64,000 nt of DNA from Tragulus kanchil. Its lineage: Eukaryota; Chordata; Mammalia; Artiodactyla; Tragulidae. Each line of letters opens with the position of its first letter. Positions within the stretch are counted from its first letter, which is position 1. The notes below the pieces were generated by a model that was not told the origin of the DNA, made no database searches, and saw only the letters and a program-made list of their open reading frames with translations. The position numbers and the translations under genes are program-made. Positions 48,441-59,242 of this stretch are shown here, piece after piece. The stretch is taken from positions 56,205,658-56,269,657 of the forward strand of contig JAIOJX010000006.1 of assembly GCA_022376925.1 (NCBI GenBank). Direction: 5' to 3'.

Positions 48441-48769
48441 TTAAATGCAAATTGCTGAACCACTGTAGAAAGCAGTAGAGTAGTCTCTCAAAAAACTGAA
48501 AATAGAACCGCCATCTGCCATATGATCCAACAATTCCACTCCTAGGTATATATCAAAAAAAACCAACCAAACAAACAAAAAAAAAAAACACTACTTTAAA
48601 AAAGACACATGCACTCTAATATTCATAACAACACTATTTACAATAGCCAAGATTTGGAAGCAACCTTAATGTCCATCGACAGATGAATGGATGAAGATTC
48701 CATACTCAGTCGTAAAAAAGAATAAAATAATGGCATTTGAAACATCATGAATTGATCTAGAGAATATTT
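48440..48769 (+). mobile_element. Old L1 ORF2 3' fragment
   Basis: Sense L1 C-terminal strings: tatgatccaacaattccact (48521), caatagccaagatttggaag (48641), atgtccatcgacagatgaat (48670). A-rich insertion at about 48558-48590. Repeated at 49551-49884 by duplication 14. It abuts the BovB fragment. Confidence 0.75.
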
Positions 48770-50566
48770 AAACTACATTCAATTGTGCTCATTTCACATG
48801 ATAGGAAGAAAATGCTCAAAATCCTTCAAGTTAGGTTTCAACAATACATTAAATGAAACCTTCCAGATGTACAAGCTGGATTTATAAAAGGCAGAGAAAT
48901 CGGAGTTCAAATTGCCAACATCTGAAAGATCGTAGAAAAAGCAAGAAAATTCCAGGAAAAAAATATCTACTTCTGCTTCATTGACAATGCTAAAGTCTTT
49001 GATTGTGTGGATCACAATAAACTGTTGAAAAGTCTTAAATAGACTGGAATATCAGACCACCTTACCTGCCTCCAGAGAAGCCTGTATGCAGATCAAGAAG
49101 CAGCAGTTAGAACTGGGCATGGAACAGTGGACTGGTTCAAAATTGGGAAAGGAGTACCTTACAAGATAAATAGTAGTACTGTGTCAGGTTTGAGATAAGG
49201 AAACTAGAGGTTAGAAAGCTACTTAATTGTGAAGGTTATAAAGTTTGTTAAAGGAGGAGCTGTTGTTTATAACCAGGCACAGTCACTCAGGAGTAGATCT
49301 TTTTCTTTAACTAGTAGGTTAAAAGGTGTTCCTGCAAGTGCCCCAGCATTGCATTCAAGATTTGCCTGTCCATCTCACCTTCTGCCACCAACTGCCTCTG
49401 TATGGAAAGTGTCCCACTGTCCCCCAAGCATGGAATACTCCTTGGTGGCTCTTCTACTGTGCACACCTTGTTTCTCTTTTTGCAATGCCCTTCCCAACAC
49501 TGCTTTTTAAGCCACAGCCTTTGTTTAAAACCCAGTTTAAATGTCACCTCCTTAAATGCAAATTGCTGAACCACTGTAGAAAGCAGTAGAGTAGTCTCTC
49601 AAAAAACTGAAAATAGAACCGCCATCTGCCATATGATCCAACAATTCCACTCCTAGGTATATATCAAAAAAAACCAACCAAACAAACAAAAAAAAAAAAA
49701 AAACACTACTTTAAAAAAGACACATGCACTCTAATATTCATAACAACACTATTTACAATAGCCAAGATTTGGAAGCAACCTTAATGTCCATCGACAGATG
49801 AATGGATGAAGATTCCATACTCAGTCGTAAAAAAGAATAAAATAATGGCATTTGAAACATCATGAATTGATCTAGAGAATATTTAAACTACATTCAATTG
49901 TGCTCATTTCACATGATAGGAAGAAAATGCTCAAAATCCTTCAAGTTAGGTTTCAACAATACATTAAATGAAACCTTCCAGATGTACAAGCTGGATTTAT
50001 AAAAGGCAGAGAAATCGGAGTTCAAATTGCCAACATCTGAAAGATCGTAGAAAAAGCAAGAAAATTCCAGGAAAAAAATATCTACTTCTGCTTCATTGAC
50101 AATGCTAAAGTCTTTGATTGTGTGGATCACAATAAACTGTTGAAAAGTCTTAAATAGACTGGAATATCAGACCACCTTACCTGCCTCCAGAGAAGCCTGT
50201 ATGCAGATCAAGAAGCAGCAGTTAGAACTGGGCATGGAACAGTGGACTGGTTCAAAATTGGGAAAGGAGTACATCAGGGCTGTATATCTTCGCCCCACTT
50301 TTTTGTTAAAGTTATATAAAGAGCATATTGTGTGACATATGCCAGGGTGGATGAATCACAACCTGGAATCAGGATTTCTGGGAGAAATATCAACTACATC
50401 AGATATGCAGATGATACAATCTTACTGGCAGAAAATGAAGAGGAACTAAAGAACCTCTTGATGAAGGTGAAAAAGGACAGTGAAAGAGTTGGCTTAAACT
50501 CAACATTCGAAAAACTAAGATCATGGCATCTGGTCCCATCACTTTATGACAAATAGATGAGGAAGT

Positions 50567-50872
50567 TTTTTTTTTTTTTAAACCTTTATTTTACTTTTAA
50601 CTTTTACAGAGTTTTGTTGTTTACAGATATGTATGTTCTCAGATTAGTCATATGTATATCCCCCCCTTCCCTCCCCTCCCGACCATCACACAGCACCCCC
50701 GAAGGATCCCCTTTTCTCACAGAGCAATGACTAGAGCTATTTTCTTCACTTATGATAGTACAGGCCTTCATGCTACTTCCTTTACGCCTCTCACCCACTG
50801 TTCCTTCCCCACAATGTTCATATGTCCACTGTCCATGTCTGTCTTTCTGTCGCTTCACTGTGTGTGCCATCT
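50567..50872 (-). mobile_element. 5'-truncated L1 nested in BovB (first copy)
   Basis: Only about 306 bp of L1 3' end (antisense: a T run, then the RC of the L1-C-type 3' UTR). Flanked by 12-bp target duplications AGATGAGGAAGT (50555-50566) and AGATGGGGAAGT (50873-50884) in BovB coding sequence. The 88-residue minus-strand frame here is 3' UTR, not a protein. Confidence 0.92.
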
Positions 50873-51721
50873 AGATGGGGAAGTATTAGCAACAGTGACA
50901 GACTTTATTTTCTTGGGCTCCAAAATCATTGTGGCCAGTGACTGTGACCATGAAATTAAAAAACACTTACTCCTTAGAAGGAAAGCTGTGACAAACCTAG
51001 ACAGTGTACCAAAATCATGAATTGATCTAGAGAATATTTAAACTACATTCAATTGTGCTCATTTCACATGATAGGAAGAAAATGCTCAAAATCCTTCAAG
51101 TTAGGTTTCAACAATACATTAAATGAAACCTTCCAGATGTACAAGCTGGATTTATAAAAGGCAGAGAAATCGGAGTTCAAATTGCCAACATCTGAAAGAT
51201 CGTAGAAAAAGCAAGAAAATTCCAGGAAAAAAATATCTACTTCTGCTTCATTGACAATGCTAAAGTCTTTGATTGTGTGGATCACAATAAACTGTTGAAA
51301 AGTCTTAAATAGACTGGAATATCAGACCACCTTACCTGCCTCCAGAGAAGCCTGTATGCAGATCAAGAAGCAGCAGTTAGAACTGGGCATGGAACAGTGG
51401 ACTGGTTCAAAATTGGGAAAGGAGTACATCAGGGCTGTATATCTTCGCCCCACTTTTTTGTTAAAGTTATATAAAGAGCATATTGTGTGACATATGCCAG
51501 GGTGGATGAATCACAACCTGGAATCAGGATTTCTGGGAGAAATATCAACTACATCAGATATGCAGATGATACAATCTTACTGGCAGAAAATGAAGAGGAA
51601 CTAAAGAACCTCTTGATGAAGGTGAAAAAGGACAGTGAAAGAGTTGGCTTAAACTCAACATTCGAAAAACTAAGATCATGGCATCTGGTCCCATCACTTT
51701 ATGACAAATAGATGAGGAAGT

Positions 51722-52027
51722 TTTTTTTTTTTTTAAACCTTTATTTTACTTTTAACTTTTACAGAGTTTTGTTGTTTACAGATATGTATGTTCTCAGATT
51801 AGTCATATGTATATCCCCCCCTTCCCTCCCCTCCCGACCATCACACAGCACCCCTGAAGGATCCCCTTTTCTCACAGAGCAATGACTAGAGCTATTTTCT
51901 TCACTTATGATAGTACAGGCCTTCATGCTACTTCCTTTACGCCTCTCACCCACTGTTCCTTCCCCACAATGTTCATATGTCCACTGTCCATGTCTGTCTT
52001 TCTGTCGCTTCACTGTGTGTGCCATCT
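51722..52027 (-). mobile_element. 5'-truncated L1 nested in BovB (duplicate copy)
   Basis: Same insertion as at 50567, with the same flanks, in copy 2 of duplication 15. Confidence 0.92.
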
Positions 52028-52698
52028 AGATGGGGAAGTATTAGCAACAGTGACAGACTTTATTTTCTTGGGCTCCAAAATCATTGTGGCCAGTGACTGT
52101 GACCATGAAATTAAAAAACACTTACTCCTTAGAAGGAAAGCTGTGACAAACCTAGACAGTGTACCAAAATGCAGGAGCATTACTTTGCTGACAAAGGTCT
52201 GTACGGTCAAAGTTATGTTTTTCCCAGTAGTTGTGTGGGGCTTTGAGAGTTGGACTGTAAAGATGGCTCACCACTGAAGAACTGATGCTTTCAAACTGTG
52301 GTGCTGGAGAAGACTCTTTAGAGTCCTTTGAACAGCAAGGAGATCAAACCAATCAATCCTAAAGGAAATCAAAACTGAATATTCATTGAAAGGACTGATG
52401 CTGAAGCTCCAATACTTTGGCCACTTTGGCCACTTGATTTGAAGAGCCAACTCATTGGAAAAGACCCTGATTTTGGGAGACTGAGGCAGAAGGAGAAGGA
52501 GATGACAGAAAGTGAGATGGTTGAATAACATGGCCAACTCAATGGACATGAACTTGAGCAAACACTGGGAGATGGTGAAGAACAGGGAAGTCTGATGTTC
52601 TGCAATCTATGGGGTGGCAAAGAATCAGACACAACTTAGCCACTGAATGACAAGAGAATATTATGCTAAGTGAAGTAAGTCAGAAAGAGAAAGACAAA

Positions 52699-53093
52699 GG
52701 ACTGCCCTGGTAGCATGGTGGGTAAGAATCTGTCTACTGATGCAGGGTCATTGGTTTAATCCTTGGTCTGATCAGAATCCACATACTGAGGAGCAATTAA
52801 GCCCATGTGCCACAGAGCCTGCCTCTGCATACAGCAACTACTGAAGCCTACATGCTCTATGTCCCATGAAGCACAACCAATGGGCCCCTGTGCCACAACT
52901 ACTGAAGCTTGTGTGCCCTGGAGCCAGCAAGTTGCAGCTACTGAGCCCATGCACCTATAGTCTGTAAGCCACAACAAGGGAAGCCACTGCAATAAGCTCA
53001 TGCACTACAAGTAGAAAATAGTCCCTACTCTTCACAACAAGAGAAAGCCAACATGCAGCAACTAAGACCCAGAATAGACAATGTGTACGTGTC
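52699..53093 (+). mobile_element. CHR-2-like SINE
   Basis: A different, older tRNA-derived SINE. The head ggactgccctggtagcatgg is followed by several internal repeats of 'cacaactactgaagc'-type units, as in cetacean/hippo CHR-2 elements. Flanked by approximate target duplications agaaagagaaagacaaag (52682) and agaaagacaaag (53098). Box B is eroded (ttggtttaatcct). Confidence 0.8.
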
Positions 53094-53124
53094 ACAAAGA
53101 AAGACAAAGACAAATCTCATATAT

Positions 53125-53480
53125 ATCTTTTTTTTTTTACTGTAAATCAATGGTTTTTTAAAAATTTTTATATTACATTTTTTATTGGAATATAGTTACA
53201 ATTAGTGACGTTTATTGTTATATGTCTTTTACAGAGTTTTGTGGTTTAGAGCTATACATGATCACAAGTCAGGCATAGGTATATCCCTGATCCCTCGCAT
53301 CTGAGTCCTCCCCCAATCCCACCCTTCCAGATTGTTGCATAGCCACCACAGAAGTTTGTTTAGTCTTACGTCTTATTCACAGTGGTTATCTCTTTTACAC
53401 ATGATACTGTAGGTTTCTATGTTACTTTTTCCATACCTCTCACCCAATCTTCCCTCCCCTCACTGTCCATAGGTCATACA
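53125..53480 (-). mobile_element. 5'-truncated L1 3' terminus, nested
   Basis: T-rich start, then the RC of an L1 3' UTR of the same general type as at 38560 and 50600 (cagagttttgtggtttagag; ccatacctctcacccaatct). Lies within the L1 3' end listed at 52657. Confidence 0.75.
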
Positions 53481-53751
53481 ATATCTTATATTTACAGTTT
53501 TTTAGAAAGATACAAATGAACTCATTTTTGAAACTGAAATAGACTCACAGTCATAGAAAAAAAAATGAAAAAAATTTATGATAACCAAAGAGAGGAATAA
53601 ATTAGGAGTTTTGGATTAACAGATACACCCTATTATATACAAAAATATTATAAACACAAAGACCTATTGTATAGCACAGAGAGCTATATTCAATAGCTTG
53701 TAGTAACCTATAATGGAAAAAAATCTGAAACTATACATGTGAAACTAACAC

Positions 53752-55896
53752 AATATTGTAAATCAACTATAGTTTAATTTTTAAACAAGACAAGCAAAAT
53801 AGGGAACTAGAGATGAATTTAGTTAAATACATGTATGACTAAACAAAGAAAAAAACAAATACACACAAAGGTATTTAATACATATATGTTTAATGAATAA
53901 AGTCTATTTCCGTTTTACCCTCCCCCATCAAAATCCCTCTAAATTCTAGAAATGGTTTGCTTGGAACAAAGTGAAAAAGGATTGTTGCTTTCTGGCCTGG
54001 ATAATATACTTTACTTTCTATGGCATCAAATAAGACACAATTGCCATAGTTGCTCCTATAATAGGGAGCACATGAGGACTACCAGGGGAGCCTTCCTGAA
54101 AGCTGTCTAATTTCACTCATATTCACCGCAAGCTTTTGTCTGGTCTTTCCAAGAAGGAAGAGAGAGAGAGAGAAACAGAAGAAAATGGCATATCTAGGTT
54201 TTGAAACTTCCACCCTTTGTTACTTCCCTTTCTCATTTATACTCATAATAAATCTTACTTTCCTCATAAGGCTCAAGGGAGTTAGTGATTGAAAGTATGT
54301 CAATATGACAATATTTCCATTACTTCTGATCACTCTCCAGAATTTTGTGGTAAATCCACCCTCCTTTGACTATACCATTCCTGTACAGTAAAAGGGACAT
54401 ACTTTACTTATTTACCTGAAAAATTCATTTCCCAGTTTGTCCACTACCCATCCTTGCAGAGAGATCCAGTGGACTGAGTAGGTTTAATTTCTTTGAGATG
54501 ACAGTGAGACCTGCAGAAACTTTAAGATTCTTTCTTGATACTAAGTCACCTTGCAGACCCTCTTTTCTCATCACCCGATCAAATTTTTTGGCAGTGGACA
54601 CTCTAAACCAATGTACCTTTTAAAAGGTACATCAAAACCATGGTCAGCCTAGGTGTTTCTGAGACTACTGTGTCACCCATCATTCCTCTCCAGGCTGAAT
54701 GGGTAAATTTTTCTTGAAGTTCCACTTAATTTGTGCTCATGAGGTAACACTGAAAGCTGGAGAAATGGTAAATGTTTACTACCAAGTCTTTACAAAAATG
54801 CATTTAACTTTCCGCCCAACCAAAATATTGTAAATCACTATAGTTTAATTTTTAAACAAGACAAGCAAAATAGGGAACTAGAGATGAATTTAGTTAAATA
54901 CATGTATGACTAAACAAAGAAAAAAACAAATACACACAAAGGTATTTAATACATATATGTTTAATGAATAAAGTCTATTTCCGTTTTACCCTCCCCCATC
55001 AAAATCCCTCTAAATTCTAGAAATGGTTTGCTTGGAACAAAGTGAAAAGGATTGTTGCTTTCTGGCCTGGATAATATACTTTACTTTCTATGGCATCAAA
55101 TAAGACACAATTGCCATAGTTGCTCCTATAATAGGGAGCACATGAGGACTACCAGGGGAGCCTTCCTGAAAGCTGTCTAATTTCACTCATATTCACCGCA
55201 AGCTTTTGTCTGGTCTTTCCAAGAAGGAAGAGAGAGAGAGAGAAACAGAAGAAAATGGCATATCTAGGTTTTGAAACTTCCACCCTTTGTTACTTCCCTT
55301 TCTCATTTATACTCATAATAAATCTTACTTTCCTCATAAGGCTCAAGGGAGTTAGTGATTGAAAGTATGTCAATATGACAATATTTCCATTACTTCTGAT
55401 CACTCTCCAGAATTTTGTGGTAAATCCACCCTCCTTTGACTATACCATTCCTGTACAGTAAAAGGGACATACTTTACTTATTTACCTGAAAAATTCATTT
55501 CCCAGTTTGTCCACTACCCATCCTTGCAGAGAGATCCAGTGGACTGAGTAGGTTTAATTTCTTTGAGATGACAGTGAGACCTGCAGAAACTTTAAGATTC
55601 TTTCTTGATACTAAGTCACCTTGCAGACCCTCTTTTCTCATCACCCGATCAAATTTTTTGGCAGTGGACACTCTAAACCAATGTACCTTTTAAAAGGTAC
55701 ATCAAAACCATGGTCAGCCTAGGTGTTTCTGAGACTACTGTGTCACCCATCATTCCTCTCCAGGCTGAATGGGTAAATTTTTCTTGAAGTTCCACTTAAT
55801 TTGTGCTCATGAGGTAACACTGAAAGCTGGAGAAATGGTAAATGTTTACTACCAAGTCTTTACAAAAATGCATTTAACTTTCAGCCCAACCAAAAT
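53752..55896 (+). repeat. Direct duplication 16 (offset 1070-1072): 53752-54823 and 54824-55896
   Basis: Spacer plus the end of an L1 3' UTR. Differences lie near the junction (aatcaactatag against aatcactatag; ttccgcccaac in copy 1 against ttcagcccaac in copy 2). Confidence 0.95.
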
Positions 55897-55909
55897 AAAA
55901 GTCATCTTT
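53791..55909. other. Spacer, nothing recognised
   Basis: AT-rich; a short (AG)n run near 54159-54170 is repeated at about 55231-55242. No coding motif. Confidence 0.5.
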
Positions 55910-56243
55910 GCGGGCTTCCCTGGTGGTCCAGTGGATAAGGACATCACCTTGCAGTGCAAGGGGCGCCAGTTCGATCCCTGGCCTGGGAAGATTCCACGTG
56001 CTGCGGAGCGGCTGGACCGATGTGTCCAATTACCGAGCTGGAGCTCTGGAGTGCATGTGCTCAGAGCCGTTGCTCTGTGACAGCAGAGGCCACTGCGATG
56101 GGAGGCCCACACAGGCCAAAAAACAAAGATGGATAAAAATAGATAAATGAAAGACCAATAGAAGTGGCCCACCCGCCCTCCCTCCCTAGCTTTTCCTCCC
56201 CCAACAAAAGCAATTAAAATTCAGAAATAAAGTTTAAAGAAAA
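55910..56243 (+). mobile_element. CHR-type tRNA-derived SINE (long form)
   Basis: Well preserved. Box A TGGTCCAGTGGATAAGG, box B AGTTCGATCCC, the body CTGGACCGATGTGTCCAATT, a C/T-rich extension, then an A-rich tail (aattaaaattcagaaataaa). 13-bp perfect target duplication AAAAGTCATCTTT at 55897-55909 and 56244-56256. Confidence 0.96.
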
Positions 56244-56256
56244 AAAAGTCATCTTT

Positions 56257-56633
56257 TCTATAAGTTTCAGAGAAAGTATTGATATTTTAAATAAAAATAC
56301 CAAACTATGTATTATTGAGCTATATATATGAATTCAGATGGAAAACTTAGCAGAATTTGCATAAATTAAAGTTTCATTATGCTTATGGAATTTTTAGTTA
56401 TAAATGGCTTTCTAAATACAGATAGATAAAAATTTATTTCCTTATCTTTTTTCAATAAGCTATATATTAGATTCACCAAAGGAATGCTTGTTGTGTTATA
56501 AATCAAAACTGCATAGTTAAGAAACTAAATGGTCACACTAGGTGGCTAAAGGAGAAATGTTGGTGGAGGGAGGAATGCATTAAAAAATCCAGTTTGTAAG
56601 TAAATCCAATCCAATTTGCAAGTAAAATTTACA
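56257..56633. other. AT-rich spacer
   Basis: No feature recognised; repeated at about 57376-57752. Confidence 0.5.
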
Positions 56634-57039
56634 AGTTTGTCCACTACCCATCCTTGCAGAGAGATCCAGTGGACTGAGTAGGTTTAATTTCTTTGAGATG
56701 ACAGTGAGACCTGCAGAAACTTTAAGATTCTTTCTTGATACTAAGTCACCTTGCAGACCCTCTTTTCTCATCACCCGATCAAATTTTTTGGCAGTGGACA
56801 CTCTAAACCAATGTACCTTTTAAAAGGTACATCAAAACCATGGTCAGCCTAGGTGTTTCTGAGACTACTGTGTCACCCATCATTCCTCTCCAGGCTGAAT
56901 GGGTAAATTTTTCTTGAAGTTCCACTTAATTTGTGCTCATGAGGTAACACTGAAAGCTGGAGAAATGGTAAATGTTTACTACCAAGTCTTTACAAAAATG
57001 CATTTAACTTTCAGCCCAACCAAAATAAAAGTCATCTTT

Positions 57040-57361
57040 GCGGGCTTCCCTGGTGGTCCAGTGGATAAGGACATCACCTTGCAGTGCAAGGGGCGCCAGT
57101 TCGATCCCTGGCCTGGGAAGATTCCACGTGCTGCGGAGCGGCTGGACCGATGTGTCCAATTACCGAGCTGGAGCTCTGGAGTGCATGTGCTCAGAGCCGT
57201 TGCTCTGTGACAGCAGAGGCCACTGCGATGGGAGGCCCACACAGGCCAAAAAACAAAGATGGATGAAACTGAATAAATGAAAGACCAATAGAAGTGGCCC
57301 ACCCGCTCCCCTCCTTCCCCAACAAAAGCAATTAAAATTCAGAAATAAAGTTTAAAGAAAA
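57040..57361 (+). mobile_element. Second copy of the SINE at 55910
   Basis: Same insertion and flanks through duplication 17, but with a shorter, differently arranged C-rich tail (cgctcccctccttccccaac). Confidence 0.94.
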
Positions 57362-57753
57362 AAAAGTCATCTTTTCTATAAGTTTCAGAGAAAGTATTGA
57401 TATTTTAAATAAAAATACCAAACTATGTATTATTGAGTTATATATATGAATTCAGATGGAAAACTTAGCAGAATTTGCATAAATTAAAGTTTCATTATGC
57501 TTATGGAATTTTTAGTTATAAATGGCTTTCTAAATACAGATAGATAAAAATTTATTTCCTTATCTTTTTTCAATAAGCTATATATTAGATTCACCAAAGG
57601 AATGCTTGTTGTGTTATAAATCAAAACTGCATAGTTAAGAAACTAAATGGTCACACTAGGTGGCTAAAGGAGAAATGTTGGTGGAGGGAGGAATGCATTA
57701 AAAAATCCAGTTTGTAAGTAAATCCAATCCAATTTGCAAGTAAAATTTACAAT

Positions 57754-59242
57754 TAAATAATGAAAATGTGGCAGAAAAACAGAAATATCGACCAATGGAA
57801 CAAGATAGAGAACCCAGAGATAAACCCACGCACCTATGGGTACCTTATTTTTGACAAAGGACATGAACATATAAAATGGGACAAAGACAGCCTCTTCAAC
57901 AAATGGTGCTGGGAAAATTGGACAGCTACATGCAAGAAAATGAAGTTGGAACATACCCTGACACCATACACAAAGATCAACTCAAAATGGATTAAAGACT
58001 TAAATGTAAGGCCAGAAACCATCAAACTCATAGAGGAGAATATAGGCAAAACCCTCAAGGACATCAATCAAAGCAAGATCTTCTCTGACCCACCTACTAG
58101 AATAGTGGAACTAAAAAGACAAATGAGCATGTGGGACCTCATGAAACTTAAAAGCTTTTGTACAGCTAAAGAAATTACAAAAAAGCTGAACAGACACCCC
58201 ACAGAGTGGGAGAAAATCATAGCAAATGAAACAACAGACAAAGAATTAATCTCCAAAATCTACAAGCAACTCAGACAACTCAGCACAGGGAAAACGAACA
58301 ACCCAATCAAAAAATGGGAAAAGGACCTAAACAGACACCTCTCCAACGATGACATACAGATGGCCCAAAAGCACATGAAACGATGCTCAACTTCACTAAT
58401 AATTAGAGAAATGCAAATCAAAACTACAATGAAATATCACCTCACACCTGTCAGAATGGCCATCATCCACAAATCGACAGACAATAAATGCTGGAGAGGC
58501 TGCGGAGAAAAGGGAACACTCCTACATTGCTGGTGGGAGTGTAAATTGATACAGCCTCTATGGAAGACAGTCTGGAGATTTCTTAAAAAACTAAAAATAG
58601 AAGCACCATATGACCCAGCAATCCCACTCTTAGGCTTATACCCTGACGAAATCAAAACTGAAAGAAGCACCTGTACCCCAATGTTCATTGCAGCTCTCTA
58701 TACAATAGCTAGAACATGGAAGGAACCTAGATGCCCATCGACGAACGAATGGATCCAAAAGCTCTGGTACATATATACAATGGAATACTACACAGCTGTA
58801 AAGAGAAATGCAGAAGAATCAACCCTAATGAGGTGGCTGGATCTAGAACGTATCATCAAAAGTGAAGTCAGTCAGAAAGAGAAGGACAAATACAGTATAT
58901 TAACACATATATGGAATCTAGTAGGATGGTGATGATGGCACACACAGTGAAGCGACAGAAAGACAGACATGGACAGTGGACATATGGACATTGTGGGGAA
59001 GGAACAGTGGGTGAGAGGAGTAAAGGAAGTAGCATGAAGGCCTGTACTATCATAAGTGAAGAAAATAGCTCTAGTCATTGCTCTGTGAGAAAAGGGGATC
59101 CTTCAGGGGTGCTGTGTGATGGTCGGGAGGGGAGGGGGGGTATATACATATGACTAATCTGAGAACATACATATCTGTAAACAATAAAACTCTGTAAAAG
59201 TTAAAAGTAAAATAAAGGTTAAAAAAATAAATAATGAAAATG
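57754..59242 (+). mobile_element. LINE-1 'L1-C', 5'-truncated, with perfect 15-bp target duplication
   Basis: 1459 bp of L1 (57769-59227) flanked by TAAATAATGAAAATG at 57754-57768 and 59228-59242. It contains the ORF2 C-terminus and the complete 3' UTR (tctgtaaacaataaaactct; G-rich run gggaggggaggggggg at 59125). Perfect target duplication and an open frame indicate a recent insertion. Parts are repeated at 59410-60340 and 61312-61490 through duplications 18 and 19. Confidence 0.95.
57760..58932 (+). pseudogene. L1-C ORF2 C-terminal fragment, frame open to natural stop
   Basis: 390 residues reading without interruption to the usual ORF2 end (THIWNLVGW, then stop). It contains the C-terminal segment with the Cys-rich knuckle [18 protein letters not shown] (C-x3-C-x7-H-x4-C), known to be needed for L1 RNP function, but no endonuclease or reverse transcriptase. 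The first ATG lies in the target duplication, so there is no native start. It is a dead-on-arrival truncation despite being open. The shorter copy at 59465-60037 differs at Trp of the knuckle (CGRGC). Confidence 0.9.

Larger units (their letters stand above)
48044..50270 (+). repeat. Direct duplication 14 (offset 1111-1115): 48044-49158 and 49155-50270
   Basis: Repeats spacer, an L1 fragment and the start of BovB. Joined over the microhomology TACC/TAC. A poly(A) run is longer in copy 2 (about 49690-49703 against 48578-48589). Confidence 0.95.
49859..52170 (+). repeat. Direct duplication 15 (offset 1155): 49859-51013 and 51014-52170
   Basis: Repeats BovB with its nested L1. Copy 1 overlaps copy 2 of duplication 14, so the BovB segment around 48770-49150 exists three times. 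One visible difference: cacccccgaagg (50693) against cacccctgaagg (51848). Confidence 0.95.
48770..52655 (+). mobile_element. BovB (RTE-type LINE) 3' fragment, in three overlapping assembly copies
   Basis: RTE retrotransposon coding sequence. Copies are 48770-49158 (partial), 49881-51013 (partial) and 51036-52655 (the only one reaching the 3' end). Matches to remembered BovB protein are VQAGFIKGREI, the QEKNIYFCFIDNAKVFDCVDHN palm region (active-site F-x-D-N, where D-Y/D-A is usual), TVDWFKIGKGVHQGCIS, RNINYIRYADDTILLAENEE (YADD catalytic motif, near 51560) and TDFIFLGSKI, then the 3' region 'cattggaaaagaccctgatt' (52453) and 'aagaatcagacacaacttag' (52620). Frameshifts and stops are present. 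A minus-strand L1 is nested within it. BovB is known from ruminants among cetartiodactyls and is attributed to horizontal transfer. Confidence 0.88.
52657..53790 (+). mobile_element. L1 3' end with nested SINE and nested L1
   Basis: Sense L1 sequence (gctaagtgaagtaagtcaga at 52664) is interrupted by the SINE at 52699-53093, resumes briefly, is interrupted again by an antisense L1 3' terminus (53125-53480), and resumes with a typical laurasiatherian L1 3' UTR (attgtatagcacagagagct at 53668, atattgtaaatcaactatag at 53753). Confidence 0.8.
55504..57752 (+). repeat. Direct duplication 17 (offset 1130): 55504-56633 and 56634-57752
   Basis: Carries the SINE twice. Unusually, the copies differ inside the SINE tail (see the finding at 56100), not only at the junction. 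Confidence 0.95.

Noticed and set aside
51882..52277. A 131-residue frame combining CHLDGEVLATVTDFIFLGSK with an unrelated N-terminus
   Set aside because: The N-terminal part is the 3' UTR of the nested antisense L1 and the C-terminal part is BovB; the fusion results from the insertion.
2618..56243. tRNA genes suggested by box A/box B sequences
   Set aside because: All belong to SINE heads with SINE bodies, tails and target duplications. No cloverleaf is complete, and copies have diverged.
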